Assembly: GCA_018136815.1 (NCBI GenBank)
Contig: CM030934.1
Coordinates: forward strand, 3,932,710 to 3,996,709
DNA length: 64,000 nucleotides
Direction: 5' to 3'
DNA from: Isochrysis galbana
Lineage: Eukaryota > Haptophyta > Isochrysidales > Isochrysidaceae
Translations under genes and position numbers: made by a program
Notes under the pieces: generated by a model
The model's database searches: none
Told to the model about the DNA's origin: nothing
Seen by the model: the letters and a program-made list of their open reading frames with translations, nothing else
In this document: piece after piece, positions 1 to 9,430 of the stretch
Position numbering within the stretch: position 1 is the stretch's first letter
Layout: every line of letters starts with the position of its first letter

Positions 1-59
1 TCAACGCAAGAAAAGCTATTTGGAAGCATGCGCTCGACGCGTGGTTCTGCCGGACTGGA

Positions 60-350
60 CTCGGCCGCGGGGCAGTCCTATCGGGAGGACGGGCTTGGGC
101 GAGGGCGAGCGCGACGACGGAGCGGACATAACTGGGCGGATCGGGTTGGATAGGCTGGGGCTTGGGGATTGGTGAGGTTTGGTATTGAGGTAGTGTTGAG
201 AACGAGGGACGAGAACGGGAACGAGAACGAGAACGAGAGCGACGAACGAAGAACGACAGACGACAGACGGCTAGGGGCCGACGGACCGACGAGATGACAC
301 TACACTCACGTCAACACTCTCCACACTAACGTATCCTTATCACGGAACGC
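60..350. repeat. Diverged dispersed repeat, copy related to 17730-18005
   Basis: Both stretches share, in the same order, a GCGAGGGCGAGCG(C/G)GACGACGG block, a GAGCGAGAACGAG-type purine run, a GACGAACGA block and the end CCACACTAACGTATC. Similarity is patchy, so this is an old repeat. No coding potential seen. Bases 1-60 show nothing recognisable. Confidence 0.5.
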
Positions 351-542
351 ACAGGAACCCGCTGGCAGACCGAACAAGGAAGAGAATGCCGACAAGAGAG
401 CGACGGGGCGACGGACGATCCGACGGGGGCGACAGTTACGCACAGGAATAAGGAGGGAATCTTTGGAAAACCCTTAAGTGATTTGATGAAGACCGAAGTA
501 AAATAGCGCCACGGTATAATCCAACGGCCAACACCTGAGGGG

Positions 543-815
543 GAATCAGGGTCACACAAGGGGGCGGTTCCTTGCACCGGCGATACCTGAACGCGCACCT
601 TAGCCTAAAAACGCGAGGAGCACGCAAGGAGGTAAGCCAGGTGAGGGGCAAGCAGGCGACAAGGGAGGCGACAAAGGAGGCGAGGGCAACAAGGGCGAAT
701 GGCGAATGGGCGAATGTAGGATCCTGCAACGGTGACTCGTGGCTAGCCTGCAAGGAGGGAACATAGAAACGCAAACAACTTCTAAAACAAAAAGGTCGAT
801 CGCGGATGCGACAGT
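543..815 (-). repeat. Dispersed repeat, inverted partner of 44612-44885
   Basis: The reverse complement is nearly identical to 44612-44885, including the CGCATCCGCGATCGACC and GTTTGCGTTTCTATGTTCCC blocks, with a few substitutions and small indels. Open frames occur on both strands in both copies but the indels shift them, so I do not call a gene. Length, end and family are unknown; no clear terminal inverted repeat or target duplication was found. Between this repeat and adhE (816-1664) there is only CT- and C-rich DNA that probably holds the promoter and 5'UTR. Confidence 0.75.
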
Positions 816-1439
816 TTAGAGCCAGGAACCAGGAACCAGGAAGGACACCCCTACCAGGAATCGGACCCCCACCCCTCCATCTGCTGTCGCGAGTCGCGAG
901 AGAGGTCCACGCACGCGCACCACAGCTCAAAAATGTAAAATGTGGCGCAACCCCAGACTTTTTGGCTGTGGTTGTGTCGCCCTCAGGCCATCCCTAGCAG
1001 ACCTAGCCTTGGGGAGCCTCAGAAAAATACCGTCAGGGGAGGGGGAAGAAGGACATTCCAGTCAACCAGTCAAGGAATTGACCGGGTACCTGGGACTACT
1101 AGACAACGGCGCGTGAGCTCCATCAACTCTCTCATCACACCGCCGAAACGCACCGTCGGCTCGCCCGCCGCCATCCTCACCTCATCACCCGCTTCTTTCT
1201 GTGTGCCTTACCACTCATCAGCGGTCTCGCCGTCGTATTCTCTCTCTCTCCCTCCACGAGAGTTCTCTCCCTCTCCCTCCCTCTCTCTCTGCCCTCTGTT
1301 TACATGGTTTGGAGAGTGGAATATTCTGGATGATGCTGCGAGTCAAGTACCCGCCGAGAGAGCCGTCGGCAGGAGGTCCACCGCGGAATCCACACTGGTC
1401 AATCAAATCACCACCGCAGTCTCTATTCTCTCTGCCCCC

Positions 1440-1664
1440 CCCACCCTTCCTCCTCATCGAGAGCCCCCCCCCCCCCCCCCGCTCTCGTCCTCTAGTACGG
1501 GGTGCATACTACTTCCGCCTACAACATCGGTGATTTGGTATTCCTGCAGACCGAGCCTCCCTTCCCCCAGAAATCATCGCGTAAACGGTCGTTTCATTCC
1601 ACTGGACAGCGGTGCCCCTGCCGGACACATAAGATTCCCTCCCCCCCCCCCTCCGCCCCCCCCC
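1440..1664 (+). promoter_or_regulatory. Pyrimidine-rich leader of adhE
   Basis: CT-rich sequence with two long C runs (around 1465-1480 and 1640-1664) ends directly at the chosen ATG at 1665. The frame stays open upstream, so the pyrimidine stretch could be translated, but it would encode only low-complexity Ser/Pro/Leu. The same arrangement is seen before most other genes here. Confidence 0.45.
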
Positions 1665-4460
1665 ATGCCGCCCGCACGGGCACCCAGCCTCCTCCTCTTC
1701 CGCCCCTTACCGCTGGTCTCCAGCCGGCTTACAGCGCGTCACGTGGGCTCACGCCTCCTTTCTCGTACTTTCTCCGCCTCCTCCGCCGTCGACTCCCCCT
1801 CCTCCCCTTCCACTTCCTTGTCTTCCTCCGCCTCCTCCTCCTCGAGGGAGAAAGACCCGTACGCCATCCACAGTGAGAACGACCTCGATGCTGTGCTCGA
1901 GCGTGTCGAGCAGGCGCACAGGCACTTCTCCAGCTTCTCTCAGGCACAGGTGGACCACATCTTCCACGAGGTCGCTCTCGCCACGTCCAAGGCAAGGGTG
2001 AGCCTCGCCAAGCTCGCTGTCGCAGACACTGGCCGCGGAATCGTCGAGGACAAGGTCATCAAGAACCAGTTCGCCTCTGAGATGGTATACAACAAGTACA
2101 AGGGACTCAAGACGGTCGGCGTGGTCGAGTCCGACGTCACCTCCGGCTTCACGAAGATTGCTGAGCCCGTCGGCCCGATCGTTGCATTTGCGCCGGTCAC
2201 CAACCCTACTTCTACGCTCATCTTCAAGGCGCTCATCGCACTCAAGACGCGCAACGCCATCGTCTTCTCGCCGCACCCGTCTGCCTCCGAGTGCTCCAAC
2301 GAGACGGCGCGCATCGTCATCGAGGCAGCGCTCCGCGCGGGCGCGCCCGAGTACTGCGTCTCCTACCTGGCCAAGCCGACGAGCGCGCTATCAAACCAGC
2401 TGCTGCACCACCCCAAGATCAAGTATGCGCTTGCGACCGGCGGGCCAGGCGTGGTTAATGCCTGCTACTCGTCCGGCAAGCCCGCCATAGGCGTGGGCGC
2501 CGGCAACGCGCCCGCCCTCGTGGATGAGACCGCCGACCTCGACATGGCGTGCGCCTCCATCGTCCTCTCCAAAACTTTCGACAACGGCATGATCTGCGCC
2601 ACCGAGCAAGCGGTCGTCGTCGTCGACGCCGTATACGATCAATTTTTGCATAAGCTCCAGAGCCGTGGCGTGCACGTGCTCTCGCCCGAGCACGCCAAGA
2701 AGGTGGGCGACGTGCTCGTCAAGGATAACCTGGCTGTCAACCCCGCCATCGTCGGTCAGTCGCCCCGCCGCATTGCCGAGCTCGCGGGCGTCCCGTTCAT
2801 CGAGGGCTCGCTCGCGCTGGCCGCCGAGGTGTCCGCCATTGGGAGCGAGGAGAAGTGGTCCTTTGAGAAGCTGTCCCCGACGATGGCCATCTACCGTGCG
2901 AGCGACTTTGCAGACGCCGTGCACAAGTGCGAGGCGCTCGCCTACAACGGTGGCGCCGGCCACACCGCCACCATATTCACTAACCCAGCGAACCGCGACC
3001 GCCTCGAGCAGTTCGAGGAGGCGATGCCCGTCTACCACATGCTCGTCAACTCGCCCGCCACCTTTGGCGCCATCGGCGACGTGTACAACTTCCAGATCGA
3101 GCCCTCCCTGACGCTAGGCTGTGGCACCGCTGGCGGCAACTCGGTCTCCAAAAACGTCGGCCCCATGGAACTCCTAAACTTCAAGTATATCGCCGAGAAG
3201 CGCGAGAACATGCAGTGGATTAAGGTGCCGCCCTCCATCTACTTCAAGCGCGGAATTGTGGGCGAAGCCCTCAAGGACCTCCGCGGGAGCTCCGATCGTA
3301 TCTTCATCGTGACCGACCGAACCATGGAAGAGATGGGTATTGTCGACGAGGTGACCAAGCATCTACCATTTGCCAAGTGGCACGTACACTCAGACATCGC
3401 CCCTGAGCCCACTTTCTCGTGTCTTCGGAAAGGTGTCGCTACGATGGACGCCTTCAAACCGGACACGGTGATCGCTCTCGGCGGCGGCTCGCCCCTCGAC
3501 GCGGCCAAGGTGATGCGCCTCATGTACGAGCACCCTGAGGTCAAAGTGCAGGACATGTACGCGCGATTTCTTGACATACGCAAGCGCATATGTCAGTTCC
3601 CGCGTGCGGGCACACTCATCAAGCAGGTGGTCTGCATCCCCACCACGTCCGGCACCGGCGCTGAGATGACCCCATTTGCCGTCATCACCGGGGACGACGG
3701 CCACAAGTACCCAATCGCCGACTACATGCTCACGCCCGACATGGCCATCGTGGATCCCCAGCTAGCAGCCGGCATGCCCAAGACGCTCACAGCCTACACT
3801 GGCTACGATGTCCTGACACACGCTGTCGAATCGCACGTGTCTGTCATGGCGACCGACTACACGATGGCGCTCTCCGCACGGGCCACGCTCCTAGTCCATA
3901 AGCACCTGAAGGCTGCGGTAGACAGCCCCGACAGCCTGGAGGCACGCGAGGGCATGCACAACGCGTCGGCCATCGCAGGCGTTGCCTTTGCCAACGCCTT
4001 CCTCGGCATCAGCCACTCACTTGCTCACGCTATTGGCGGGCGCTTCCACATCGCCCACGGTCTCGCCAACGCCCTCGTCCTGTCACACGTCTGTCTGTAT
4101 AACGCATCCACCCATCCCACCAAGATGGCCGCCTTCCCGCAGTATAAGTCACCGCACGCCAAGAACCAGTACGCCGAGCTCGCTGACCATCTCGGGCTGA
4201 CTGAGACTAGCGCTAGTGACGACGAGAAGCTCTTCGCCTTCATCAATCGGCTCGAGGTGCTGAAGCAGGAGTGTGGCATCCCGCTCTCGATCCGAGAGGC
4301 TGGCGTTGGCGAGGCCGAATTCGAGGCGGCCATCTCTGAGCTGGCTGAGCAGGCCTTCGATGACCAATGCACGAGCGCCAACCCGCGCTACCCGCTCATG
4401 TCAGAACTCGAACAGATCTTACGCGACGCCTACAACGGCCCACCCGTCATGTCCAGCTGA
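1665..4460 (+). CDS. adhE: Bifunctional acetaldehyde-CoA/alcohol dehydrogenase AdhE, probably mitochondrial
   Basis: Single exon of 931 residues. AdhE reduces acetyl-CoA to acetaldehyde and then to ethanol with NADH, the ethanol branch of fermentation in several algae. The N-terminal half (about residues 65-500) is a CoA-acylating aldehyde dehydrogenase with catalytic Cys311 in GMICATEQ. The C-terminal half is an iron-type alcohol dehydrogenase with the nucleotide motif GGGSPLD (606-612) and iron-binding residues in AIVD, TGYDVLTHA (His719), HSLAHAIG (His784 and His788) and FHIAHG (His798). Fusion order and length match bacterial and algal AdhE. The start at 1665 follows a C tract; the first 60 residues are rich in Arg, Ser and Ala with few acids and end near RTFSASS, which fits a mitochondrial presequence. 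The frame is open far upstream, but that part is low complexity. Both active sites look intact. Confidence 0.95.
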   Translation: MPPARAPSLLLFRPLPLVSSRLTARHVGSRLLSRTFSASSAVDSPSSPSTSLSSSASSSSREKDPYAIHSENDLDAVLERVEQAHRHFSSFSQAQVDHIFHEVALATSKARVSLAKLAVADTGRGIVEDKVIKNQFASEMVYNKYKGLKTVGVVESDVTSGFTKIAEPVGPIVAFAPVTNPTSTLIFKALIALKTRNAIVFSPHPSASECSNETARIVIEAALRAGAPEYCVSYLAKPTSALSNQLLHHPKIKYALATGGPGVVNACYSSGKPAIGVGAGNAPALVDETADLDMACASIVLSKTFDNGMICATEQAVVVVDAVYDQFLHKLQSRGVHVLSPEHAKKVGDVLVKDNLAVNPAIVGQSPRRIAELAGVPFIEGSLALAAEVSAIGSEEKWSFEKLSPTMAIYRASDFADAVHKCEALAYNGGAGHTATIFTNPANRDRLEQFEEAMPVYHMLVNSPATFGAIGDVYNFQIEPSLTLGCGTAGGNSVSKNVGPMELLNFKYIAEKRENMQWIKVPPSIYFKRGIVGEALKDLRGSSDRIFIVTDRTMEEMGIVDEVTKHLPFAKWHVHSDIAPEPTFSCLRKGVATMDAFKPDTVIALGGGSPLDAAKVMRLMYEHPEVKVQDMYARFLDIRKRICQFPRAGTLIKQVVCIPTTSGTGAEMTPFAVITGDDGHKYPIADYMLTPDMAIVDPQLAAGMPKTLTAYTGYDVLTHAVESHVSVMATDYTMALSARATLLVHKHLKAAVDSPDSLEAREGMHNASAIAGVAFANAFLGISHSLAHAIGGRFHIAHGLANALVLSHVCLYNASTHPTKMAAFPQYKSPHAKNQYAELADHLGLTETSASDDEKLFAFINRLEVLKQECGIPLSIREAGVGEAEFEAAISELAEQAFDDQCTSANPRYPLMSELEQILRDAYNGPPVMSS

Positions 4461-5021
<561 letters not shown>

Positions 5022-5382
5022 CCTCTCCCTCTCTCTCCTTCTCTCCCTCCTCCCTCCCTCCTCCCTCCTCCCCCCCCCCCCCCTCTCAGTCCTCCTCCTC
5101 CCTCCTCTTCTCGCGTCTCTTGTCACTCTCTCTTCCCCCGTATGACGGAAAGGTCGCGTTCGAATGTGGACCATCGAATGTATGATTTTTTACAATCGCA
5201 GAATCATATATTTTAAGTACCATCTACTATTATAGTTGCATATCATGACAATAAATTTAATAATAAACTCGGTCAATACAAGACTCCTTCCAAAGTACCC
5301 CCGAAACCGAAGGGGGGCGGGAAGGGGAGAATGGTAGGGACTAGGTGTTGTATATTTGCCCATTGCAATTATAATTATAATA

Positions 5383-5567
5383 AGGCGAGAAGCGCTCAAT
5401 CACCATCACCCACCGCATGGAAAAGCGTTCAATCACCATCAGCCCACACGTGGAACGCGTTCAATCGCCATCACCCCCACCGCATGGAAAAGCGTTCAAT
5501 CGCGGAAGATCGTGGGGATAATGAGGGTAGCGCTATCCAACCCACTCGTTTGGCAAGAGGGTATGCT
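5383..5567 (+). repeat. Minisatellite-bearing repeat, copy 1 (left side of virus-like gene)
   Basis: Begins AGGCGAGAAGCGCTCAATC, carries several imperfect units of the GATGGAAAAGCGTTCAATC type and ends CAAGAGGGTATGCT. Copies 1 and 2 share both outer ends exactly and diverge immediately beyond them. Copy 2 is 6018-6278. A third copy at 50163-50400 shares only the beginning and the tandem part. The short AT-rich DNA to its left (about 5180-5382) resembles the AT-rich island. Confidence 0.85.
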
Positions 5568-5961
5568 TACGCGAGAGCGACAACACCCTATCCACCAATG
5601 TCCTTACATCTTTCTTGATATTATCATCTAACAGAATCGAATTCAAATCATGTTCATTTGGATTAACAATTTTATCCATTTGGTGTACTAACCCCGCATT
5701 TTGTGCAATTTGCTTGAGCTCATCGTAATTGACATAACGTTTGAATGATATGTATGCCCTTATGAACCGGCCATATTTGTCATTTGGAAGTTTATTAACG
5801 AAGTTTGTGTACAGCTCATACTCTTTGTCTAGAGAAAGAGCTCGATCAATTTCGAGCTTCCACGCGTGGTTGTCGCTGAGACGGCTTTCAAGGAGGCTTT
5901 GGATCGTATCCGGATTTAGTTTTGTTGAGTAATCTATTCCAAAGCTGTTGGTATTTGACAT
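5533..5961 (-). CDS. Virus-like hypothetical protein, 3' end replaced by repeat
   Basis: A 142-residue frame (Asn/Asp/Lys/Ile-rich, starting MSNTNSFGIDYS) in DNA much richer in AT than the cellular genes. The last 11 or so residues are encoded by the end of repeat copy 1 (5383-5567), so the natural C-terminus is missing or altered. Predicted soluble and alpha-helical, with no membrane segment or motif I recognise. Composition and AT bias resemble genes of algal dsDNA viruses or related integrated elements. That origin is inferred, not shown by a match. Confidence 0.5.
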   Translation of the reverse strand: MSNTNSFGIDYSTKLNPDTIQSLLESRLSDNHAWKLEIDRALSLDKEYELYTNFVNKLPNDKYGRFIRAYISFKRYVNYDELKQIAQNAGLVHQMDKIVNPNEHDLNSILLDDNIKKDVRTLVDRVLSLSRKHTLLPNEWVG

Positions 5962-6017
5962 GTTTGTTGTTATTCATGTAAATATTTTTTGTGTTGTGCA
6001 CCACTTCGAGCGGGCTG

Positions 6018-6278
6018 AGGCGAGAAGCGCTCAATCACCATCACCCACCGCATGGAAAAGCGTTCAATCACCATCAGCCTACACGTGGAACGCGTTCAAT
6101 CACCATCACCCCCACCGCATGGAAAAAGCGTTCAATCACCATCAGCCTACACGTGGAACGCGCTCAATCACCATCACCTCCCCCCCCCCACCGCATGGAA
6201 AAGCGTTCAATCGCGGAAGATCGTGGGGATTATGAGGGTAGCGCTATCCAACCCACTCGTTTGGCAAGAGGGTATGCT
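6018..6278 (+). repeat. Minisatellite-bearing repeat, copy 2
   Basis: Same beginning and same CAAGAGGGTATGCT end as 5383-5567, but with more internal units and a short C run. Copies 1 and 2 are direct repeats bracketing 450 bp (5568-6017) that hold most of the virus-like gene. Confidence 0.85.
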
Positions 6279-6330
6279 GGCGATGTCAGCCTGAACGAAG
6301 GGGTGCGATTTACCTGACTTTTTGTGACGT

Positions 6331-6468
6331 TTAGAGATCTCCCGAAATAATCTTGTTCCAGTCTTCATCACTGATACTTGAGTGATCGTCAGTCTTCCGC
6401 GTAGACGGTGTAGGCTGCCTTTTATGCCTTTTATTTATGAGTATTGTTGTCGTGGAATTGCGTTCAGT
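6331..6468 (-). pseudogene. C-terminal remnant of an AT-rich (virus-like) gene
   Basis: A minus-strand frame of 45 codons ending in TAA. It reads as a charged tail ending DEDWNKIISGDL, has no start codon and is blocked upstream by a stop. It looks like the tail of a longer protein whose front was lost or frameshifted. It shares the AT-rich composition of its neighbours. Confidence 0.35.
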
Positions 6469-6527
6469 TCAGCACCAGCCGATTCCACTACAAAAAAATG
6501 TCATCATCTTATTAAAAAAAAAGGTTC

Positions 6528-7151
6528 ATGACGTATTACACGAAGCTTCCGTGGCTCGCTTTAGGTCCACTGGCGATTGGTCAGACGTCGGTGGATGACG
6601 TTGGAGTCTGTACGGGAAGCAATGTGAAGCTCATCAATGGCAAATGTATCGCGCAGTGCACAACCGATTGTGATGGTGATTCAAGTGGGTTGGATCTGCT
6701 TTTACAGAATATGGGCACCTGTGTGGGTAGCGACGTCAAGCTGGTGGAGGGTCAATGTACTTCAAGTGCCATTATGGGGGTATGTACAGCGGCCGACGTC
6801 AAGTTGGTGGATGGTATCTGTCAATCGAATCATCTCGTCTCGGGCCTTCCCAAGAATGGTGGTATTGCGGTCGTGAAGCCAACGTCGTCCTCGACCACCT
6901 TGACGCACTTCTTCGCCGCCGGTTCGTACTACAACATGACAGACTATGATTTGAACGACGCGATCACCGAGGTGCATGTTGCAGAGAACTGCACCGCTAC
7001 CGTGTACGCGGCCATCGATAAACGCACCTCCGATGGGTCCAAGTTTGCAACACTCCATGGAGATGCCAAGTACGTCGGAGGGGAGGAGTACGGGGAAGGG
7101 AAGTTCAAGTCGAATGATATTTCATCCATTGAGGTGACGTGCACAATGTGA
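6528..7151 (+). CDS. Virus-like protein with three CxxxxVKLxxGxC repeats
   Basis: A complete 207-residue frame preceded by an A/T-rich leader with a run of A. A hydrophobic N-terminus (residues 6-18) is followed by three copies of a short motif, Cys28-Cys40, Cys65-Cys77 and Cys86-Cys98. Each pair is exactly 12 residues apart with the core VKL(I/V)(N/E/D)G. A Thr/Ser-rich, beta-like C-terminal half with several NxT sites follows. I recall similar short Cys-framed VKLV repeats from proteins of algal large DNA viruses and virophage-like elements, but could not check this. A surface or virion protein is plausible. Bases 6551-6612 are repeated exactly at 7265-7326. Confidence 0.55.
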   Translation: MTYYTKLPWLALGPLAIGQTSVDDVGVCTGSNVKLINGKCIAQCTTDCDGDSSGLDLLLQNMGTCVGSDVKLVEGQCTSSAIMGVCTAADVKLVDGICQSNHLVSGLPKNGGIAVVKPTSSSTTLTHFFAAGSYYNMTDYDLNDAITEVHVAENCTATVYAAIDKRTSDGSKFATLHGDAKYVGGEEYGEGKFKSNDISSIEVTCTM

Positions 7152-7264
7152 TCGGTCACGTTTGGTGAATGGTCACGTTGTAACGTTATGTACTAAAACG
7201 CTACGCGGACACAAGCGCACTTTCCTCCAACCACCCCGGCAGTGTCGAAATGCACGGGGTGTCA

Positions 7265-7326
7265 GTGGCTCGCTTTAGGTCCACTGGCGATTGGTCAGAC
7301 GTCGGTGGATGACGTTGGAGTCTGTA
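7265..7326 (+). repeat. Exact 62-bp duplicate of 6551-6612
   Basis: Identical to the part of the upstream gene that encodes WLALGPLAIGQTSVDDVGVC. Flanks on both sides are unrelated to the first copy, and the frame closes soon after. It is therefore a partial copy, not a second gene. Confidence 0.9.
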
Positions 7327-8290
7327 GTCCCGCTCCTGTATACAGGATAAGTCGAGACAGAGTCGGTCGCCCACTCGGAGACACAGGAGGAAGGGGGGGA
7401 AAGATCACCGGGGGGGGGCGCGGGCCACCGGACCATATCTAAGCCCTTCACCCCTAGATCCCCCTTGTAGTGTACGGGGGGAGCCGCCTGATGGCGGGGG
7501 GAGAAGGGCCGGGGGAGTGGGAGTGTAGAAAAGATGCTACGTACTACGTGTAGTAGGTAGTGGTTCCATTCGCCGCGAGTGCGGTAAGAATATTAAAAGG
7601 TTTTTTGTGCCTTGCGATTTCTTCTCGCTAAAAAGCCACACATAATAGCTCCGCAATGAGGCCAAAATGGCGGTGTCCTCGGTAGCTATATTATCTTCCT
7701 CCAGACTCCAAAGTCCGAGTCCAGAGTTGGTTGTGGGTCATCCCACCTAACTCCTAACTCCGGCAAACATCGCCGGGATGTCTCCGTTGGCGTGTCTAGG
7801 TGCGTAGGTGCGTACGATTTCTGGGTGCTGTTCTTTGAAGAGTTGGAGGCCGAAAAGGCCCCCAGGATTGATTGTTGTGTGAAGTGCCCGCCCACGAGGG
7901 GTGCACTGGTGGTAGGAGTTGCCTCCATGGGGGTGGCAGCAGTGCTGCCACCCACCATGGGGAGTCCTTGTTGGGGTGGCAGGCCAGTGGCCAGTGGAGG
8001 CAGGCGGCAGGGCCAGGCCCTGGCTCTGTTGTCTGTTGTTCTGCAGGGAACAGGACTTTGCCTGTTCCCTGCTTCTGGGGCTCTTGGGGAGGCGAGGGCG
8101 GGAGGATCATGTCGACGTCGCTGTCAGCTGTCAGTTAGGGGGACAGCCTGCGAGCGCTTCGGCTCCGGCGGCTTGGGGCGGCCCCGGTGGGGCGTCGTGG
8201 CGGCGGGGGGCTGGGAGGTGGGAGCGGTCGGCGCGCGCTCCATCGCTAAAACTATATAACAATAGATTTTCAGGGTTTTTTATCATGGAA
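7327..8290. other. Intergenic, G-rich, no gene recognised
   Basis: Contains G-runs (7394-7420) and a stretch near 7560-7600 (GCGAGTGCGG then AATATTAAAAGG) resembling LINE-associated sequence at 28060-28120. Overlapping frames across 7790-8260 on both strands have no recognisable domain. Confidence 0.35.
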
Positions 8291-8291
8291 G

Positions 8292-8813
8292 CTATTCTCC
8301 TAGTCGTGCTTTCCAATCGACTGGGCTCAGCTCGAGCGCGGCCTTGGCACGAAGCAGCACCTCCACACACGGCGCGTGTCCGTATCTGCAGGCCCATAGA
8401 AGTGGGGTGAACCCCTTGTCGTCCACCGCGTCGGAGTGGGCACCCGCGTGGAGGAGACGGACAACGCACGATAGGTTGCCTTGCTTGCACGCGGCCATGA
8501 GGGCCGTCAACCCTCCGCCTGGCGCGCGCTCCTCGAGGCGTCCCGCGTGACCCTGTCCGAGCAGGAGCTCGACGGCTTGCACATCATCGCCCTCTCGTGC
8601 GCATGCGCGTACAAGTTGTGGTGTCATGCAAGGACCTTCCTCTCTTGTCAGGGAGAACGAGGCGAAGGAGGGGGCGATGAGGGGCTGGGGCGCTGGGCGG
8701 ATGGGGGACGGCTCGGCGGCTGGGGAGGGGGGGGAGGCGAGGGGTTGGGGGAGCTCGGCGGGGGAGGGGGGGGGGGACTCGGCGGCGGGGGCGAGGGGGT
8801 CGAGAATAATCAT
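8292..8813 (-). CDS. Ankyrin-repeat protein fragment
   Basis: The frame is 173 residues. The first 60 are Pro/Ala/Ser-rich; an internal Met at 8627 (MTPQLVRACAREGDD) is a better start for the folded part. From there about three ankyrin repeats are visible: LVRACAREGDDVQAVELLL, then GGLTALMAACKQGNLSCVVRLL, then KGFTPLLWACRYGHAPCVEVLL. The consensus G-TPL--A and LL positions are kept. Such repeats are protein-binding modules, and the partner is unknown. The protein is short and stops soon after the third repeat, so it may be one exon of a larger gene or a broken copy. Confidence 0.6.
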   Translation of the reverse strand: MIILDPLAPAAESPPPSPAELPQPLASPPSPAAEPSPIRPAPQPLIAPSFASFSLTREEGPCMTPQLVRACAREGDDVQAVELLLGQGHAGRLEERAPGGGLTALMAACKQGNLSCVVRLLHAGAHSDAVDDKGFTPLLWACRYGHAPCVEVLLRAKAALELSPVDWKARLGE

Positions 8814-8957
8814 ACCGTCAGGGGGCCCAATCTTTTCACAAGCAGTGTGACCTTTTCACAGGAGGCGTCTGTGAAAAGCCCAGTGAAGTATAATAACTCA
8901 TGTATTCCCCGCCCCCATCCTGCGTGGCTTGGGGGGGGGGGGGGGGGGTAGTCACAA

Positions 8958-9056
8958 TGGGGACGGTAGAAGTCCCGCACCTTTGGCGCGGAGGAGGGGG
9001 GGGTTATTGGAAGTCACAAGTGTCAGAGCGGGGACGGTAGAAGTCCCGCACCTTCC
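8958..9056 (+). repeat. Two direct copies of a 25-bp sequence
   Basis: GGGGACGGTAGAAGTCCCGC plus five more bases occurs at about 8958-8982 and again at about 9031-9055. A G run (8932-8948) precedes the first copy. Just upstream (8830-8880) TTTTCACA occurs twice and its complement TGTGAAAA once, a possible hairpin. No gene was recognised between 8815 and 9430. Confidence 0.7.
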
Positions 9057-9430
9057 CTCCGCGCCCCCTGCGCGGGTGTCCCCGAAGCCCTCCCCTCATT
9101 GTCTCAACATTCTTATTGATCCCTAGGCCCACATGCAACCACAATCACTCAACCACAACTACAATAGATCTCATGGCCTACGAACGACGCCAAATAGTGG
9201 TTCTAGTTGGCGGTGGCCAGGTGGGATGTGTACGCTTGGCTCCGCAACGGCCAATGTGTCGGGCAACAAATGCATAGGGAACGAATATGTGCTGCTCGAC
9301 ATGTGAGACACGTGCGACTCACACTGGCCTATGCATCGACCAACCAATCCCGGCACGATGACAGAGTGTCTTACGGCAACATCCTCCTACATTCTGGACG
9401 CCAACGCTGCGTGTGGTGCCCCAACGCTCC

